Shown here: positions 28,626-37,546 of the stretch, piece after piece
How positions within the stretch are numbered: position 1 is the first letter of the stretch
Layout of the letters: every line of letters starts with the position of its first letter
DNA from: Sulfurovum sp.
GTDB lineage: Bacteria > Campylobacterota > Campylobacteria > Campylobacterales > Sulfurovaceae
Length of the DNA: 63,461 bases
Direction of reading: 5' to 3'
Assembly: GCA_028696055.1 (NCBI GenBank)
Contig: JAQVHV010000002.1
Coordinates: forward strand, 1 to 63,461
Notes under the pieces: model-generated
Told to the model about the DNA's origin: nothing
Database searches by the model: none
Seen by the model: the letters and a program-made list of their open reading frames with translations, nothing else
Translations under genes and position numbers: made by a program

Positions 28626-29840
28626 TCACGCTTCGGCGCTCTCTTCTTTTTTGAATGTATAGATCGGTTCCTGGGTCGGATCTTTGATCACGGCTTCTGT
28701 GATGATACACTTCTCCAGTCCCTCTTTGGAAGGGCAGCTGTACTGAAGCGGGAGCATCGACTCTTCTATGATCCCTCTGAGCCCACGTGCGCCGACACCT
28801 TTGTCTATCGCTTTTTGTGCGATCGCCTCAAGTGCCGCATCTTCAAACTCCAGTGCTATCCCATCCATCTCAAAGAGTGCCTGGAACTGTTTGATCAGGG
28901 CATTGTCCGGTTCCCTGAGGATCTGAACCATCTGCTCTTTTGTCAGCTCTTTGAGCTGTGCGATGATCGGGATACGTCCTATGAACTCCGGGATCATCCC
29001 GTAATGTACCAGGGCTTTCTGATCGACCTTGAATTCTTTCATCTCCGCTTTTTGCACGGAACCGAACCCAACCTTGTTGGTCTTTTTGGTATGTCTGTCC
29101 GGCACAAGTCCTACAAAGGCCCCGCCACAGACGAAGAGCACATGTGTCGTATCAAAGAGCACGGTCTCGGTCGTAGAGTTCTTGCGGCTCCCTTTGACCG
29201 GCACATAGACCTCTGCACCTTCCAGGATCTTTAGCAGCCCCTGCTGTACGCCTTCCCCTGAGACATCTCTGCCCATGGTGGAACTTTCGCTTTTTCTGGC
29301 TACCTTGTCGATCTCATCGATATAGATGATCCCTCTTTGCGCCAGTTCCACATCGTAGTTGGCCGCTGCCAGCAGACGCGAGAGGATACTCTCGACATCC
29401 TCACCGACATAACCCGCTTCAGTAAGAGCTGTCGCATCAGCCACGGCAAAAGGGACATTCATGATCTTTGCAAGCGATTTTGCCAAAAGTGTCTTACCGC
29501 TTCCTGTCGGTCCGAGCAGCAGGATATTGCTTTTTTCCAGTTCCACATTGTTGTAGACCGGATTTTCGATACGCTTGTAGTGGTTGTATAAAGCTACGGC
29601 GAGGACTTTTTTGGCATCCTCCTGACCGATAATATGCTTATCTAAGAACGATACGATCTTTTCAGGCTTCGGAAGCTGCGCATGCAGGGAATGCTGCTGT
29701 TCGTACCGTACCTCTTTTTGGAGGATCGCTGCGCAGGTGGTGATACACTCATTGCAGATATTGCTCTTTTCCGAGGAGAACATCTTTTTGACTTCACTCT
29801 GTTTTCTCCCGCAGAATGAACAGGTTTTTTCCTGGCTCAT
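28626..29840 (-). CDS. clpX: ClpX ATPase, nif-island paralog
   Basis: A 404-residue AAA+ unfoldase: N-terminal zinc-binding domain (CSFCGRKQ...ICNECITTC), Walker A GPTGSGKT, pore loop GYVG, Walker B YIDEIDK and the ClpP-docking loop with VGFG in place of IGFG. It overlaps clpP by 4 nt. In Azotobacter vinelandii a nif-linked ClpX2 controls NifB and NifEN levels; a similar role is inferred here. Whether the genome has a second, housekeeping ClpX cannot be seen. Confidence 0.94.
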   Translation of the reverse strand: MSQEKTCSFCGRKQSEVKKMFSSEKSNICNECITTCAAILQKEVRYEQQHSLHAQLPKPEKIVSFLDKHIIGQEDAKKVLAVALYNHYKRIENPVYNNVELEKSNILLLGPTGSGKTLLAKSLAKIMNVPFAVADATALTEAGYVGEDVESILSRLLAAANYDVELAQRGIIYIDEIDKVARKSESSTMGRDVSGEGVQQGLLKILEGAEVYVPVKGSRKNSTTETVLFDTTHVLFVCGGAFVGLVPDRHTKKTNKVGFGSVQKAEMKEFKVDQKALVHYGMIPEFIGRIPIIAQLKELTKEQMVQILREPDNALIKQFQALFEMDGIALEFEDAALEAIAQKAIDKGVGARGLRGIIEESMLPLQYSCPSKEGLEKCIITEAVIKDPTQEPIYTFKKEESAEA

Positions 29841-30436
29841 GACTTATCCTTTGTGTTCAGGTTGGAGAGTACTTTATCGGCAAGACCGAACCTGATCGCT
29901 TCGGCTGCGATGAAATAGTTATCTCTGTCACTCTCTTTTTCGATCGTTTTGATATGCTTGCCTGTTGCAGCAGAGATGATCCTGTAGAGACGCTTTTTGA
30001 GACTGATGATATGGTTGGCCTGTATCTCGATATCGCTGGCCTGGCCTGAAGCCCCGCCCAAAGGCTGGTGTATCATCACTTCGGCATTGGGGAGGATATA
30101 TCTATGCCCCGGTTCACCACAGGTAAAGAGTACGGCTGCCATGGAAGCGACCAGTCCCATCCCGTAGGTATATACCGGAGCCGAGATCAGCTGCATCGTA
30201 TCGAGTATCGCCAGTCCTGCCATGACTGATCCTCCGGGAGAACTGATATACATATGGATAGGCTCACCGGAGTCTTCAGCTTCAAGGTAAAGCAGTTGGG
30301 AGACGATGATCCCCATCATATGGTCATCGATAGGTTCTGTGATCATAATGACCCTGTCTCCCATCAGTTTGGAAAAGAGGTCGAAGTATCGCACTCCTCG
30401 TGGGGACCGGTCCTTTACCGTCGGTATGTATGGCAT
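29837..30436 (-). CDS. clpP: ClpP protease subunit, nif-island paralog
   Basis: A 199-residue serine protease. The catalytic Ser is at about 98 (MGLVASMAA), the His at about 123 (MIHQPLGG) and the Asp in ESDRDNYF, so the triad is intact. It differs from housekeeping ClpP in the usually GQAASM motif (GLVASM) and in having Cys-Gly-Glu-Pro before the handle. Start follows AAAGGAT. The 149-bp gap to the SIR2-like gene holds a repeat element but no visible promoter. Confidence 0.93.
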   Translation of the reverse strand: MPYIPTVKDRSPRGVRYFDLFSKLMGDRVIMITEPIDDHMMGIIVSQLLYLEAEDSGEPIHMYISSPGGSVMAGLAILDTMQLISAPVYTYGMGLVASMAAVLFTCGEPGHRYILPNAEVMIHQPLGGASGQASDIEIQANHIISLKKRLYRIISAATGKHIKTIEKESDRDNYFIAAEAIRFGLADKVLSNLNTKDKS

Positions 30437-30488
30437 GGTTTATCCTTTGATTGAAATAACGCTTTCAAAGCAAAGCTTCTCAAGCTAC

Positions 30489-30524
30489 GTTAACACTAGG
30501 TTCTCTTCAGCAGAGGGCTCTCGC
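30489..30524 (+). repeat. TCAGC-loop hairpin element, family D copy 1
   Basis: 36 bp GTTAACACTAGGTTCTCTTC... matches 39210-39245 at 32 of 36 positions. The core stem CTCT-TCAGC-AGAG is changed in both arms relative to copy 2. A second hairpin, GACTTCTTG-CTCA-CAAGAAGTC, follows. It lies upstream of clpP, opposite to its transcription. Confidence 0.75.
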
Positions 30525-30585
30525 ACTAGTGCTTTGGACTTCTTGCTCACAAGAAGTCGATTAATGTTTCTTACAATTTTCATCA

Positions 30586-31431
30586 CTATACAAACGCTTT
30601 CGTGAATTCTTTCAGAGACATCTTCAGCAGTTCAAGATTGTGTTTTTCGATAAATTTTTCCTCTTTTTTGCTCAGCGGTTGGTCATTGACAAAGTAGCCT
30701 CCCTCAAGATCGATCGTAAGTTCATTGGCAACCATCCTGTCCGTGTCCCGGTCAAAGGCTGTACCCAAAAAAAGGTACTTTTTGGTCTTTCTGTAGGTCT
30801 TCAACACAGAAGGGACCGCAAATCCGCCCATTGCTTCGGTCAGCCAGTCGACATAATCGGCATCCGATATCACAAAGCTTGGCTCGGGCAGCGGGGTGCC
30901 CATCGGTTTAAAGAGGATTTTCTTTGCATCATCGAGTGCATCCTCTTCCACCTGAAAATACTTTTTGTTTTCCAGATCCCATTCAAAGATCTCATACCTG
31001 TAGTCATTATCCATTATCCTGGATTTTCCGACGATCAGGGTATGGGGCTCATAGGCGAGAAGCTCCTGTATCTTGCTGTCGCGGTTGGTATCGATGATGT
31101 AGCGCGGCTGCATATTGAGTATCGCTTTTTGCAGCGGCGTGGGATCGAACGGTTTGGTATAGATCCAGTGCATCATCTGCTGGATATAGTCTACGCCCCT
31201 TCGCTGTTCAAGGTGCATGGCAGCCCTGGAGTACTCGAACATCAGCCTTTGGCTCATAGCCCTCCCGTTGTTCATCATCAGGATCATAGAGTCCGAGTCA
31301 TAGGGGATCTGTTCACCCTCTTTGGTTTTTGTACCTTCAAAAATGCCCATGCCAAAGTAGGGTACAGTGGTTTGGTTTCTGAGTTCTTTTTTGATCGTCT
31401 CTATCGTATCATCTATGGTTAATGCAGTCAT
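30586..31431 (-). CDS. SIR2-like domain protein, nif-associated
   Basis: A 281-residue protein. An early TTVPYFGMGIFEGT is like the glycine-rich NAD loop of SIR2-like proteins. PRYIIDTNRDSKIQELL matches the (I)TTNxD block, and KKYLFLGTAFDRDTDRMV matches the late GxSxxDxxxR block. The canonical sirtuin zinc Cys pairs are absent, so this is the SIR2-like class seen in NADases rather than a classical deacylase. Start 31431 overlaps the preceding stop as TAATG and follows AAAGGA. It sits between a redoxin-like gene and clpPX. Confidence 0.7.
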   Translation of the reverse strand: MTALTIDDTIETIKKELRNQTTVPYFGMGIFEGTKTKEGEQIPYDSDSMILMMNNGRAMSQRLMFEYSRAAMHLEQRRGVDYIQQMMHWIYTKPFDPTPLQKAILNMQPRYIIDTNRDSKIQELLAYEPHTLIVGKSRIMDNDYRYEIFEWDLENKKYFQVEEDALDDAKKILFKPMGTPLPEPSFVISDADYVDWLTEAMGGFAVPSVLKTYRKTKKYLFLGTAFDRDTDRMVANELTIDLEGGYFVNDQPLSKKEEKFIEKHNLELLKMSLKEFTKAFV

Positions 31432-31898
31432 TAGTGGCATCCTTTCCCTGTATAGCAGGCCTGTGCTGCCGCCATCTTTCTTAGCAGCATATCGTGATCG
31501 AAGGGGTTGCTGATATCTTTGGGATATTCATCATAAAAGAGTGCCCCGTCCCTGGAGATCAGCATGAGTGATTTGGTGAACTCGCCTTCTAGCACATCGC
31601 CATGCAGCCTGATGCCGTACCAGTCCCCAAACTCTCCCTCCTTGTCGATCAGGAAGTCGATATGATCCAGGTGCGGATTTGCATGCTGAGCATTTGCAAC
31701 GATCAGGTGACACTCTATTTCACTTTCCTCTTCTGATGAGAGGAGCGTATCCAGCTTCCGAAGCTCATCTTTTACTGTCTTGTTGATAAAAGGCAGAGCG
31801 ATGATCAGCTGTGTTTTCCCGTTGTGCCCGCCAACACTCTGTTGTGTATTCTTCTCATCATATAATGTGATTTTTTCTGATGCGTAACCTATATCCAT
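31431..31898 (-). CDS. Redoxin/thiol-peroxidase-like protein lacking the peroxidatic Cys
   Basis: A 155-residue protein whose outline resembles the Tpx-like protein at 57413 (GKTQLIIALPFINKTVKDELRKLD against VQLLIAIPSLKTEVCSLG). The Cys of the Tpx motif is replaced (NKTVKDEL). Its only cysteines are ECH mid-protein and a C-terminal ACYTGKGCH, which could be a new redox or metal site. The ATG at 31898 follows TTGAGGA; the track's TTG start is in the promoter. First gene of the SIR2-ClpPX operon. Confidence 0.72.
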   Translation of the reverse strand: MDIGYASEKITLYDEKNTQQSVGGHNGKTQLIIALPFINKTVKDELRKLDTLLSSEEESEIECHLIVANAQHANPHLDHIDFLIDKEGEFGDWYGIRLHGDVLEGEFTKSLMLISRDGALFYDEYPKDISNPFDHDMLLRKMAAAQACYTGKGCH

Positions 31899-31940
31899 GG
31901 GAATATCCTCAAGTTCTAAAGTGTATGTGTTGTAGTGCAC

Positions 31941-31958
31941 CTGCAAGTAAGACTCCTA
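31941..31958 (-). promoter_or_regulatory. Sigma-54-type promoter for the redoxin-SIR2-clpP-clpX operon
   Basis: The minus strand reads TAGGAGTCTTACTTGCAG, with GG-N10-GC. The start codon lies about 45 bp downstream. It is divergent from the nifB promoter in the same 386-bp gap. Confidence 0.65.
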
Positions 31959-32141
31959 AAATAGAACTGATGATTGCGATATACATTGCGTGTAGATCGG
32001 GAGCGTTGTATCGATTTCTGATCATACACGCTTATACTCTGCTTTCATCATCTCATTGTAACACTCTTGCAAATTGTGTTCCAACTTGAAAGAGAGAGGA
32101 AAGGGCACAGGCATACAACTCATCCCATTCTCATTCAAAAA

Positions 32142-32162
32142 ACGACAAAAATGTCATTGTCT
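32142..32162. promoter_or_regulatory. ACGACA-type putative activator site upstream of nifB
   Basis: ACGACAAAAATGTCATTGTC combines an ACGACA hexamer with TGTC steps, about 40 bp upstream of the nifB -24 element. Similar hexamers lie before nifH and nifE. Confidence 0.4.
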
Positions 32163-32197
32163 GTGTAGGAAGTTGATCGTGATGCCAGGAGTCAGGC

Positions 32198-32213
32198 TGG
32201 AATATATTTTGCA
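32198..32213 (+). promoter_or_regulatory. Sigma-54-type promoter for nifB
   Basis: TGGAATATATTTTGCA has GG-N10-GC. It is about 72 bp upstream of the nifB ATG at 32285. Confidence 0.82.
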
Positions 32214-32284
32214 TTTGTTGCTGTAGAGATGATACATAGCTACATGATGCGCGATCATTCCGAATATATATCAAAGGAGAATCT

Positions 32285-33703
32285 ATGAGTTGTTGTTCGA
32301 GTAATCCGGCAGAAAATTTTATGCCTGAGGATATTCAGGAGAAGATTCATAACCATCCATGTTATTCCGAGGGGGCGCACCATCACTATGCACGTATACA
32401 TGTTGCGGTAGCTCCCGCGTGTAATATACAGTGCAATTACTGCAACCGTAAATATGACTGTTCCAATGAGAGCCGTCCGGGAGTCACCAGTGAAAGGCTC
32501 ACTCCCGAAGAAGCGGTAAAAAAAGTGATGTATGTGGGTGGCGAGGTACAGCGCCTGAGCGTGCTTGGTATCGCAGGTCCGGGCGATGCGCTTGCAAATC
32601 CGGGAAAGACATTTAAAACCTTCAAAATGGTCAGGGAAAAGGCGCCGGATCTGAAACTCTGTCTCTCTACCAACGGGCTGGAGCTTCCGGCGTTTGTTGA
32701 TGAACTGGTAAAGTACGATATCGACCATGTGACCGTCACGATCAACAGTGTGGATACTACCGGAGAGATCGGTTCGCGGATCTATCCGTGGATCTTCTAT
32801 AACAATAAGCGCTACTTCGGGAAAGAAGCGGCACAGATCCTTCTGGAGCGTCAGCTTGAGGGGATGAAGAGGTGTGTGGAAAAGGGTATCCTGATCAAGG
32901 CAAACTCGGTACTGATCCCCGGCATCAATGACAAACACCTTCCCGAAGTCGCCAAAAAGCTCAAAGAGATCGGTGTGTTTCTCCATAACATTATGCCGAT
33001 CATCTCAGAGCCGGAGCACGGTACGAAATTCGGTCTGGAGGGTATACCGTCGGCAACAGACCAGCAGCAGATGGAGGTACAGGAAGCCTGCGGTATGGAT
33101 ATGAAGCTGATGCAGCACTGCCGTCAGTGCCGTGCGGATGCGGTAGGGCTTATCGGTGAGGACCGAGGCCAGGAGTTTACCAAAGAGACCTTTGCCAATA
33201 TGACTTTTGATGAACTCGAGATCAAATACGATATCGAAGGCCGGCAGGAGAGCCAGGCGAAGATCGAAGAGTTCAGATACTTCCTTGACAAAGCCAACGA
33301 ACGTGTCAGAAGAGAAAAAGAAGAGCTAAGCAGTGATGGAGAGACGATCCTCGTGGCAGTCACGACTGCCGGTGAGGGGATGATCAACCAGCACTTCGGT
33401 TCGGTCAAAGAGTTCCTGATCTATGAGGCCGGGGACAGAGGTATCCGCTTTATCCATCACAGAAAAGTAGCGTATGAGTACTGTGCCGGCCCGGATGGTG
33501 TGAACCCGATCGACGGCATTGTCGAAAAGCTCAAAGACTGTAAATTGATCCTCACAGCCAAGATTGGCGGATGCCCCCAGGATGATCTGGCAAAAGCGGG
33601 ATTGATCGCAGACCAGAGCTACGCTTTTGAGCCTATCGAAGCGTCAGTGCTGAAAGCGGCACGCAAGTACTTCAACCTGCCCGAGGAGCTGGAGGCGAAT
33701 TGA
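32285..33703 (+). CDS. nifB: NifB, radical SAM FeMo-cofactor synthase with C-terminal NifX domain
   Basis: A 472-residue protein. The N-terminal radical SAM domain has CNIQCNYC (CxxxCxxC) and further cluster Cys residues (MSCCSSN start, MQHCRQCRADAVG). From ~345 a NifX-like domain (TILVAVTTAGEGMINQHFGS) is fused. It makes NifB-co, the [8Fe-9S-C] precursor. AAAGGAG precedes the start. It heads a plus-strand unit continuing into nifV. Confidence 0.96.
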   Translation: MSCCSSNPAENFMPEDIQEKIHNHPCYSEGAHHHYARIHVAVAPACNIQCNYCNRKYDCSNESRPGVTSERLTPEEAVKKVMYVGGEVQRLSVLGIAGPGDALANPGKTFKTFKMVREKAPDLKLCLSTNGLELPAFVDELVKYDIDHVTVTINSVDTTGEIGSRIYPWIFYNNKRYFGKEAAQILLERQLEGMKRCVEKGILIKANSVLIPGINDKHLPEVAKKLKEIGVFLHNIMPIISEPEHGTKFGLEGIPSATDQQQMEVQEACGMDMKLMQHCRQCRADAVGLIGEDRGQEFTKETFANMTFDELEIKYDIEGRQESQAKIEEFRYFLDKANERVRREKEELSSDGETILVAVTTAGEGMINQHFGSVKEFLIYEAGDRGIRFIHHRKVAYEYCAGPDGVNPIDGIVEKLKDCKLILTAKIGGCPQDDLAKAGLIADQSYAFEPIEASVLKAARKYFNLPEELEAN

Positions 33704-33708
33704 TTGCC

Positions 33709-33789
33709 GTAGGTCGGGGTGTCCTCACCCCGACACAAAATTTGAAGTAGATTTATGTGATTGTCGGGGTAGGAATACCCCGACCTACG
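33709..33789. repeat. REP-like inverted pair, family A copy 2
   Basis: GTAGGTCGGGGTGTCCTCAC faces its inverted partner TGTCGGGGTAGGAATACCCC over ~80 bp. It lies between nifB and nifV, inside a presumed operon, where the hairpins could affect mRNA stability. Confidence 0.85.
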
Positions 33790-33830
33790 AAAATGTTGAT
33801 GAATATTGACAGTAAAACAGGGAGTCTATC

Positions 33831-34946
33831 ATGGCATGGATCAACGATACCACTTTAAGAGACGGAGAACAGGCACCATACGTTGCTTTTAATACCCATG
33901 AAAAGCTTGAGATCGCACAGGGGCTTGCCGCGTGCGGGGCTGATGAGCTGGAGATCGGTATCCCGGCAATGGGGAGAAGGGAGCAGGAGGATATCAAAGC
34001 GCTTCTGGCGCTGGGGCTTGATGTGCAGATGATGACATGGAACCGTGCAAGCATGTCTGATCTTGAAGCCTCACTGGCTTGCGGTGTCAAGGCGGTCGAC
34101 CTCTCGATCCCTGTTTCTGATATTCTCATCGATGTGAAGTTCGGCGGTGACAGGGAGAGGATGCTCAGGCAGCTTGAAGAGGTCGTGCATGTCGCAAAAA
34201 AAGAGGGGCTGTATGTCTGTATCGGCGCAGAGGATTCGTCACGTGCCTCACTCTCTTTTATCGAAGAGGTGATGAAGCTTGGCAAAGCGCTGGATGCCGA
34301 CAGGTTCCGCTACTGTGATACGGTCGGTATCATGACACCCTCCAGAACCTTTGCCCATATCAGCCATCTAAGCCGTCTGGATCTGCTTCCCATCGAGATG
34401 CATACGCACAATGATTACGGTCTGGCCAATGCCAACGCTTTGAGCGGCCTGGACGCCGGGGCGATCTCTGTCAACACTACGGTGGTGGGACTGGGCGAGA
34501 GAGCAGGCAATGCTTCATTTGAGCAGATCATTATGGCACTGAAACATCTCTACCGCGAAGCGAGAACGATCGATGCAGTTGCCATACGTGCGCTGATAGA
34601 GACAGTGACCAAAGCGGCCGATATGTATCTGGCTCCCAATGCACCGATCGTCGGCGAAAGGCTCTTTGCACATGAAAGCGGTATCCACGCGGACGGCATG
34701 ATGAAGCACGGAAGTGCCTATGAGCCGTTTGATGCCGAAGAAGTAGGCGGGCACAGAGCGTTTCCTATCGGAAAACACTCCGGTACCTCTACGATCATGT
34801 ATCATCTTAAGGCATTGGGGATCGATGCGGACAAGGCATCACTGAAGCACCTGCTGCCTTCTATCAGAGAGATCGTAACCTCGCGCAAAAGGGTACTGGA
34901 GGGGGATGAACTGCTGCATCTCTACAGGGAAAGCGTATGTTTATAG
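33831..34946 (+). CDS. nifV: NifV homocitrate synthase
   Basis: A 371-residue DRE-TIM enzyme: [16 protein letters not shown] at the N-terminus, [16 protein letters not shown] with the metal-binding HxH, and [14 protein letters not shown]. It makes homocitrate, the organic ligand of FeMo-co, from acetyl-CoA and 2-oxoglutarate. The korAB enzyme nearby handles the same 2-oxoacid. It overlaps the next gene by 10 nt. Confidence 0.94.
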   Translation: MAWINDTTLRDGEQAPYVAFNTHEKLEIAQGLAACGADELEIGIPAMGRREQEDIKALLALGLDVQMMTWNRASMSDLEASLACGVKAVDLSIPVSDILIDVKFGGDRERMLRQLEEVVHVAKKEGLYVCIGAEDSSRASLSFIEEVMKLGKALDADRFRYCDTVGIMTPSRTFAHISHLSRLDLLPIEMHTHNDYGLANANALSGLDAGAISVNTTVVGLGERAGNASFEQIIMALKHLYREARTIDAVAIRALIETVTKAADMYLAPNAPIVGERLFAHESGIHADGMMKHGSAYEPFDAEEVGGHRAFPIGKHSGTSTIMYHLKALGIDADKASLKHLLPSIREIVTSRKRVLEGDELLHLYRESVCL

Positions 34947-35761
34947 GTTGGCTGAAATTTACCGATGTCAATGATCTGGTAACGATCGCCAATGATGTAG
35001 GTTGGCTGGTTGACGGCTACCATATCAAACTGATGATCATGCATGCGCCGCATCTCTGCTATGGGGCATATGATGAAGGGAAGCTTGTGGGGGCGATCCT
35101 GGCGATAAAGTTTGAACAGAGTGCACAGATGAAGTACTTTATGGTAAAGCCGGAGTATCAGAAGCAGGGGATCGGCAGACGTCTGGCCGATACCCTGATC
35201 GGCGTACTCAAAAATGAGTTTCAACATATCTACGTACACTCCAACCCTTCACTGGTTTCCTTTTTCGAGGCATACGGCTTTGAATCCCGGATGGAGATAG
35301 GACGTTATGTCAATGTCGGGAAAGTGCCGCCGTTCAACTTTACCAATGCCCATGCCAAGGAGCTTGATAGCGGCAATTTTGATGCGATCATCGCAAAGAT
35401 CGATAAAGAGACGTTCCATGAGGACAGGCTGGATTTTCTCAGAGACGAGATGGAGCGTCACAGTTCTCTGAAGTTTGCGCTTCAAAACGGCTTTCAGCAC
35501 TCAAGCGTGGTCAATGCCAGACAGGTTTATCTTGGTCCATGGCAGGTAAGAGCCGGGCATGAGGATGAAGCAGAGAAAATGATGAAGGGCGTGTTGTATT
35601 TCAGGGGATTGAAAAAAGTCGTTGCTGATATACCGATGGGTATCAAGCATGCGGTTGAGCTCTATGAGCGTTACCATTTTCAAAACAAACAGCGTTTTGT
35701 CCATATGAGTTATGGCGGCAGCGATATTCGTTTTGAAAATATCTACGCCTTTTCATTGTGA
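34937..35761 (+). CDS. GNAT acetyltransferase with second GNAT-like domain, coupled to nifV
   Basis: A 274-residue protein. The N-terminal GNAT domain has the acetyl-CoA loop [14 protein letters not shown] and [10 protein letters not shown] second, degenerate GNAT-like half (about 140-274, with [13 protein letters not shown]) follows. Translational overlap with nifV shows co-expression. The target is unknown. Two other GNAT genes are in the island (36847, 42475). Confidence 0.82.
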   Translation: MFIGWLKFTDVNDLVTIANDVGWLVDGYHIKLMIMHAPHLCYGAYDEGKLVGAILAIKFEQSAQMKYFMVKPEYQKQGIGRRLADTLIGVLKNEFQHIYVHSNPSLVSFFEAYGFESRMEIGRYVNVGKVPPFNFTNAHAKELDSGNFDAIIAKIDKETFHEDRLDFLRDEMERHSSLKFALQNGFQHSSVVNARQVYLGPWQVRAGHEDEAEKMMKGVLYFRGLKKVVADIPMGIKHAVELYERYHFQNKQRFVHMSYGGSDIRFENIYAFSL

Positions 35762-35764
35762 TGC

Positions 35765-35793
35765 TGCGAAGGGTTGGCAAACCCACCCTTCGG
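35765..35793. repeat. REP-like palindrome, family C copy 1
   Basis: CGAAGGGTTGGCAAACCCAC continues CCTTCG and forms a stem. An inverted relative lies at 36092, so the pair flanks the FeoA-like gene. Confidence 0.7.
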
Positions 35794-35869
35794 TCTATTT
35801 TGCAAGAAATTGCGAGAATTATTTTTGCATTGATTCAATCAATAAACCAAGAGATCAGGAGATGAGAAG

Positions 35870-36097
35870 ATGTTGTTACATGAATTGAATATCGGAGAAA
35901 TGGCGATGATCGATACGATCACAATAGGTGGTTCTTTGAAGCGTCGACTCTGCTCGCTGGGGCTTGCCGAAAGAGAGTCCGTGTGTGTCAAACACTACGG
36001 CATGTTCAAAAGCACGGTTCAGGTGATGACGGAGAGTTCTTTCATCGCACTCCGCAAATCCGAGGCTTCCTGTATCGAAGTACACAAAATTGCGTAG
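35870..36097 (+). CDS. FeoA-domain protein inside the nif island
   Basis: A 75-residue single FeoA/SH3-like domain (LNIGEMAMIDTI, RRLCSLGLAERESVCV, SSFIALRKSEASCIEV) with no FeoB beside it. Such stand-alone FeoA-like proteins occur in many nif clusters; a link to Fe supply or to protein docking is only inferred. Its stop codon lies within a REP-like palindrome. Confidence 0.82.
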   Translation: MLLHELNIGEMAMIDTITIGGSLKRRLCSLGLAERESVCVKHYGMFKSTVQVMTESSFIALRKSEASCIEVHKIA

Positions 36098-36124
36098 GGT
36101 GGGTTAGAAAACCCAACCCGCGTA
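36092..36124. repeat. REP-like palindrome, family C copy 2
   Basis: GCGTAGGGTGGGTTAGAAAA continues CCCAACCCGCG. It is a long hairpin that includes the stop codon of the FeoA-like gene and may act as its 3' end structure. Confidence 0.75.
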
Positions 36125-36143
36125 ACATCTCTCACAAAATCTT

Positions 36144-36160
36144 CTGGAACGCTCTATGCA
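36144..36160 (+). promoter_or_regulatory. Sigma-54-type promoter for the DUF683 gene
   Basis: TCTGGAACGCTCTATGCA has GG-N10-GC, about 41 bp upstream of the ATG at 36201. Confidence 0.72.
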
Positions 36161-36200
36161 TACCCAATCATGAAATTTCTGTATCTGCAAAAGGAGGACA

Positions 36201-36398
36201 ATGATGTCAGAAGAAACAAAAGAGTTGAAAAAAGAGCTGGCAAAACGCAAACGTATGGCGGTGGAGATCGCATCGGAGATCCATGATATCGTGGAGGACA
36301 CGCTCTGGACAGATTATGACAAGATGCCTGAACTGAGCCAAAGGCTTGTCGCAGCTGTCGCTGAGGCAAATACATTCAAAGCAGAGAACGGGCTATAG
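36201..36398 (+). CDS. DUF683 / CCE_0567-type small nif protein
   Basis: A 65-residue helical protein. The pattern KKELAKRKRMAVEIASEIHD and VEDTLWTDYDKMPEL matches the nif-linked DUF683 family, reported to form a Rop-like helical bundle with metal binding. AAAGGAGG precedes the ATG. It has its own sigma-54-type promoter and so is a firm member of the regulon. Confidence 0.88.
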   Translation: MMSEETKELKKELAKRKRMAVEIASEIHDIVEDTLWTDYDKMPELSQRLVAAVAEANTFKAENGL

Positions 36399-36498
36399 GA
36401 TAGATAGTAAGTAGTAGAGAGCAGGTAGCAGGTATGGGGATTAGTTTTTAACGAAAAACATACCGAACCTACTACTTACTATCCGCTATCTACTACCT
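36399..36498. repeat. Heptad-like tandem repeat, two inverted arms
   Basis: The left arm has AGTAAGT/AGCAGGT-type units (AGTAAGTAGTAGAGAGCAGG). The right arm is the same motif inverted (CCTACTACTTACTATCCGCT). The two could pair into a long hairpin. A related array lies at 47562. Confidence 0.7.
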
Positions 36499-36516
36499 AA
36501 ACATTAAGGCAGCAGG

Positions 36517-36783
36517 ATGAGCAGCAAAGAGGAGATCCTTCGGATGCAGATCTGTGAGTGCGGAGAGAAGAGCGTGGCAGAGGCGATCGATATCTTTCAG
36601 GATACTTCTCTGCCGTTCAAAAAAGCAAAAAAGCTGGTGACGGGGTGCAACAAGATATGCTGTCGTGAAGCTTTGGCGAAACTTTATGAGATGCAGCAGT
36701 TTGGCAGGTATGACTATGATGAGATCGAAATGATGATCGAAGAAGCTAGAAGCGTTGGGTACCGTTGCCGTCAAAGCATCTGA
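36517..36783 (+). CDS. Cys-rich small protein (possible [2Fe-2S] BFD-like), unknown
   Basis: An 88-residue protein with CECGEKSVAEAIDI and VTGCNKICCREAL. Cys in C-x-C and C-x3-CC positions around short helices is reminiscent of BFD-type [2Fe-2S] domains, as in the middle of NifU, but spacing differs. I do not assign a family. It lies between DUF683 and a GNAT gene. Confidence 0.65.
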   Translation: MSSKEEILRMQICECGEKSVAEAIDIFQDTSLPFKKAKKLVTGCNKICCREALAKLYEMQQFGRYDYDEIEMMIEEARSVGYRCRQSI

Positions 36784-36846
36784 GCGTACTCTGAGACGCT
36801 TCCGATGTGTTGATGACAATACCCACTGAGTACAGGAGCAAAAAAA

Positions 36847-37338
36847 GTGATAGAGATACTTCAACCCGAGGTCTGTGATATCCATATGAAAAGAGGGATC
36901 ACCATAGAAAATGCAAAAGAAGAGGACCTCGAAGAGATGGCGCACCTGCTCAGTCTCCTCTTTGCGATCGAACAGGATTTTGAGATCAACTATGACAAAC
37001 AGCTCGCCGGGATCAGCAAGCTTTTCCGCTCAGAGGGGAAAGTGCTTTTGGTCGCCAGGCATGAAGGAGAGGTCGTGGGCATGGTGACGATGCAGCGGCT
37101 CATCTCCAGTGCCGAGGGGGATTACATCGGCCAGATCGAAGATCTTGTGGTCAGGGAGGCGTACAGAAAGATGGGAGTGGGAAGCCGCCTGATCAACAAG
37201 ATGAGAGCCATCGCCCTGGAGTATGGATATAAGCGTATACAGCTGGCTGCGGATGAAGAGAATGCCAATGCCCTGAGATTTTATACCAGACGGGGTTTCC
37301 ATCGGACACACCTGAAGATGTACCATTTTAAGGCGTGA
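36847..37338 (+). CDS. GNAT acetyltransferase, nif-associated
   Basis: A 163-residue single GNAT domain with DLVVREAYRKMGVGSRLINK (Q/RxxGxG/A loop) and ALRFYTRRGFHR. The GTG at 36847 follows AGGAG; an ATG at 36886 (MKRGITIENA) starts right at the domain and is an alternative. Similar GNAT proteins are common near nif genes but have no proven role. Confidence 0.82.
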   Translation: MIEILQPEVCDIHMKRGITIENAKEEDLEEMAHLLSLLFAIEQDFEINYDKQLAGISKLFRSEGKVLLVARHEGEVVGMVTMQRLISSAEGDYIGQIEDLVVREAYRKMGVGSRLINKMRAIALEYGYKRIQLAADEENANALRFYTRRGFHRTHLKMYHFKA

Positions 37339-37546
37339 TAACGTTTCTCTTGTTCCCCTAAAGCGCATATATTACACTGAGAGTATATCAAAACATTAGA
37401 GAGAGATCATGACAATTACACCGTTTGACATGATGCTTATCTCCTCCACGATTTGAGAGTTCACCCCGATTTTACAAACAATTAAGATCATCAAACTCAA
37501 AGAGGCAAAAGATGTATCGATCCGGAATGGTGTTATTGAGTTACCC

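Noticed and set aside
31899-31946. TTG start for the redoxin-like gene in the ORF track
   Set aside because: It would place the N-terminus inside the sigma-54-type promoter; the ATG at 31898 has a ribosome site.
36399-36498. Possible CRISPR array
   Set aside because: Units are 7 bp with no spacers; tandem or inverted repeats, and no cas genes are in the window.
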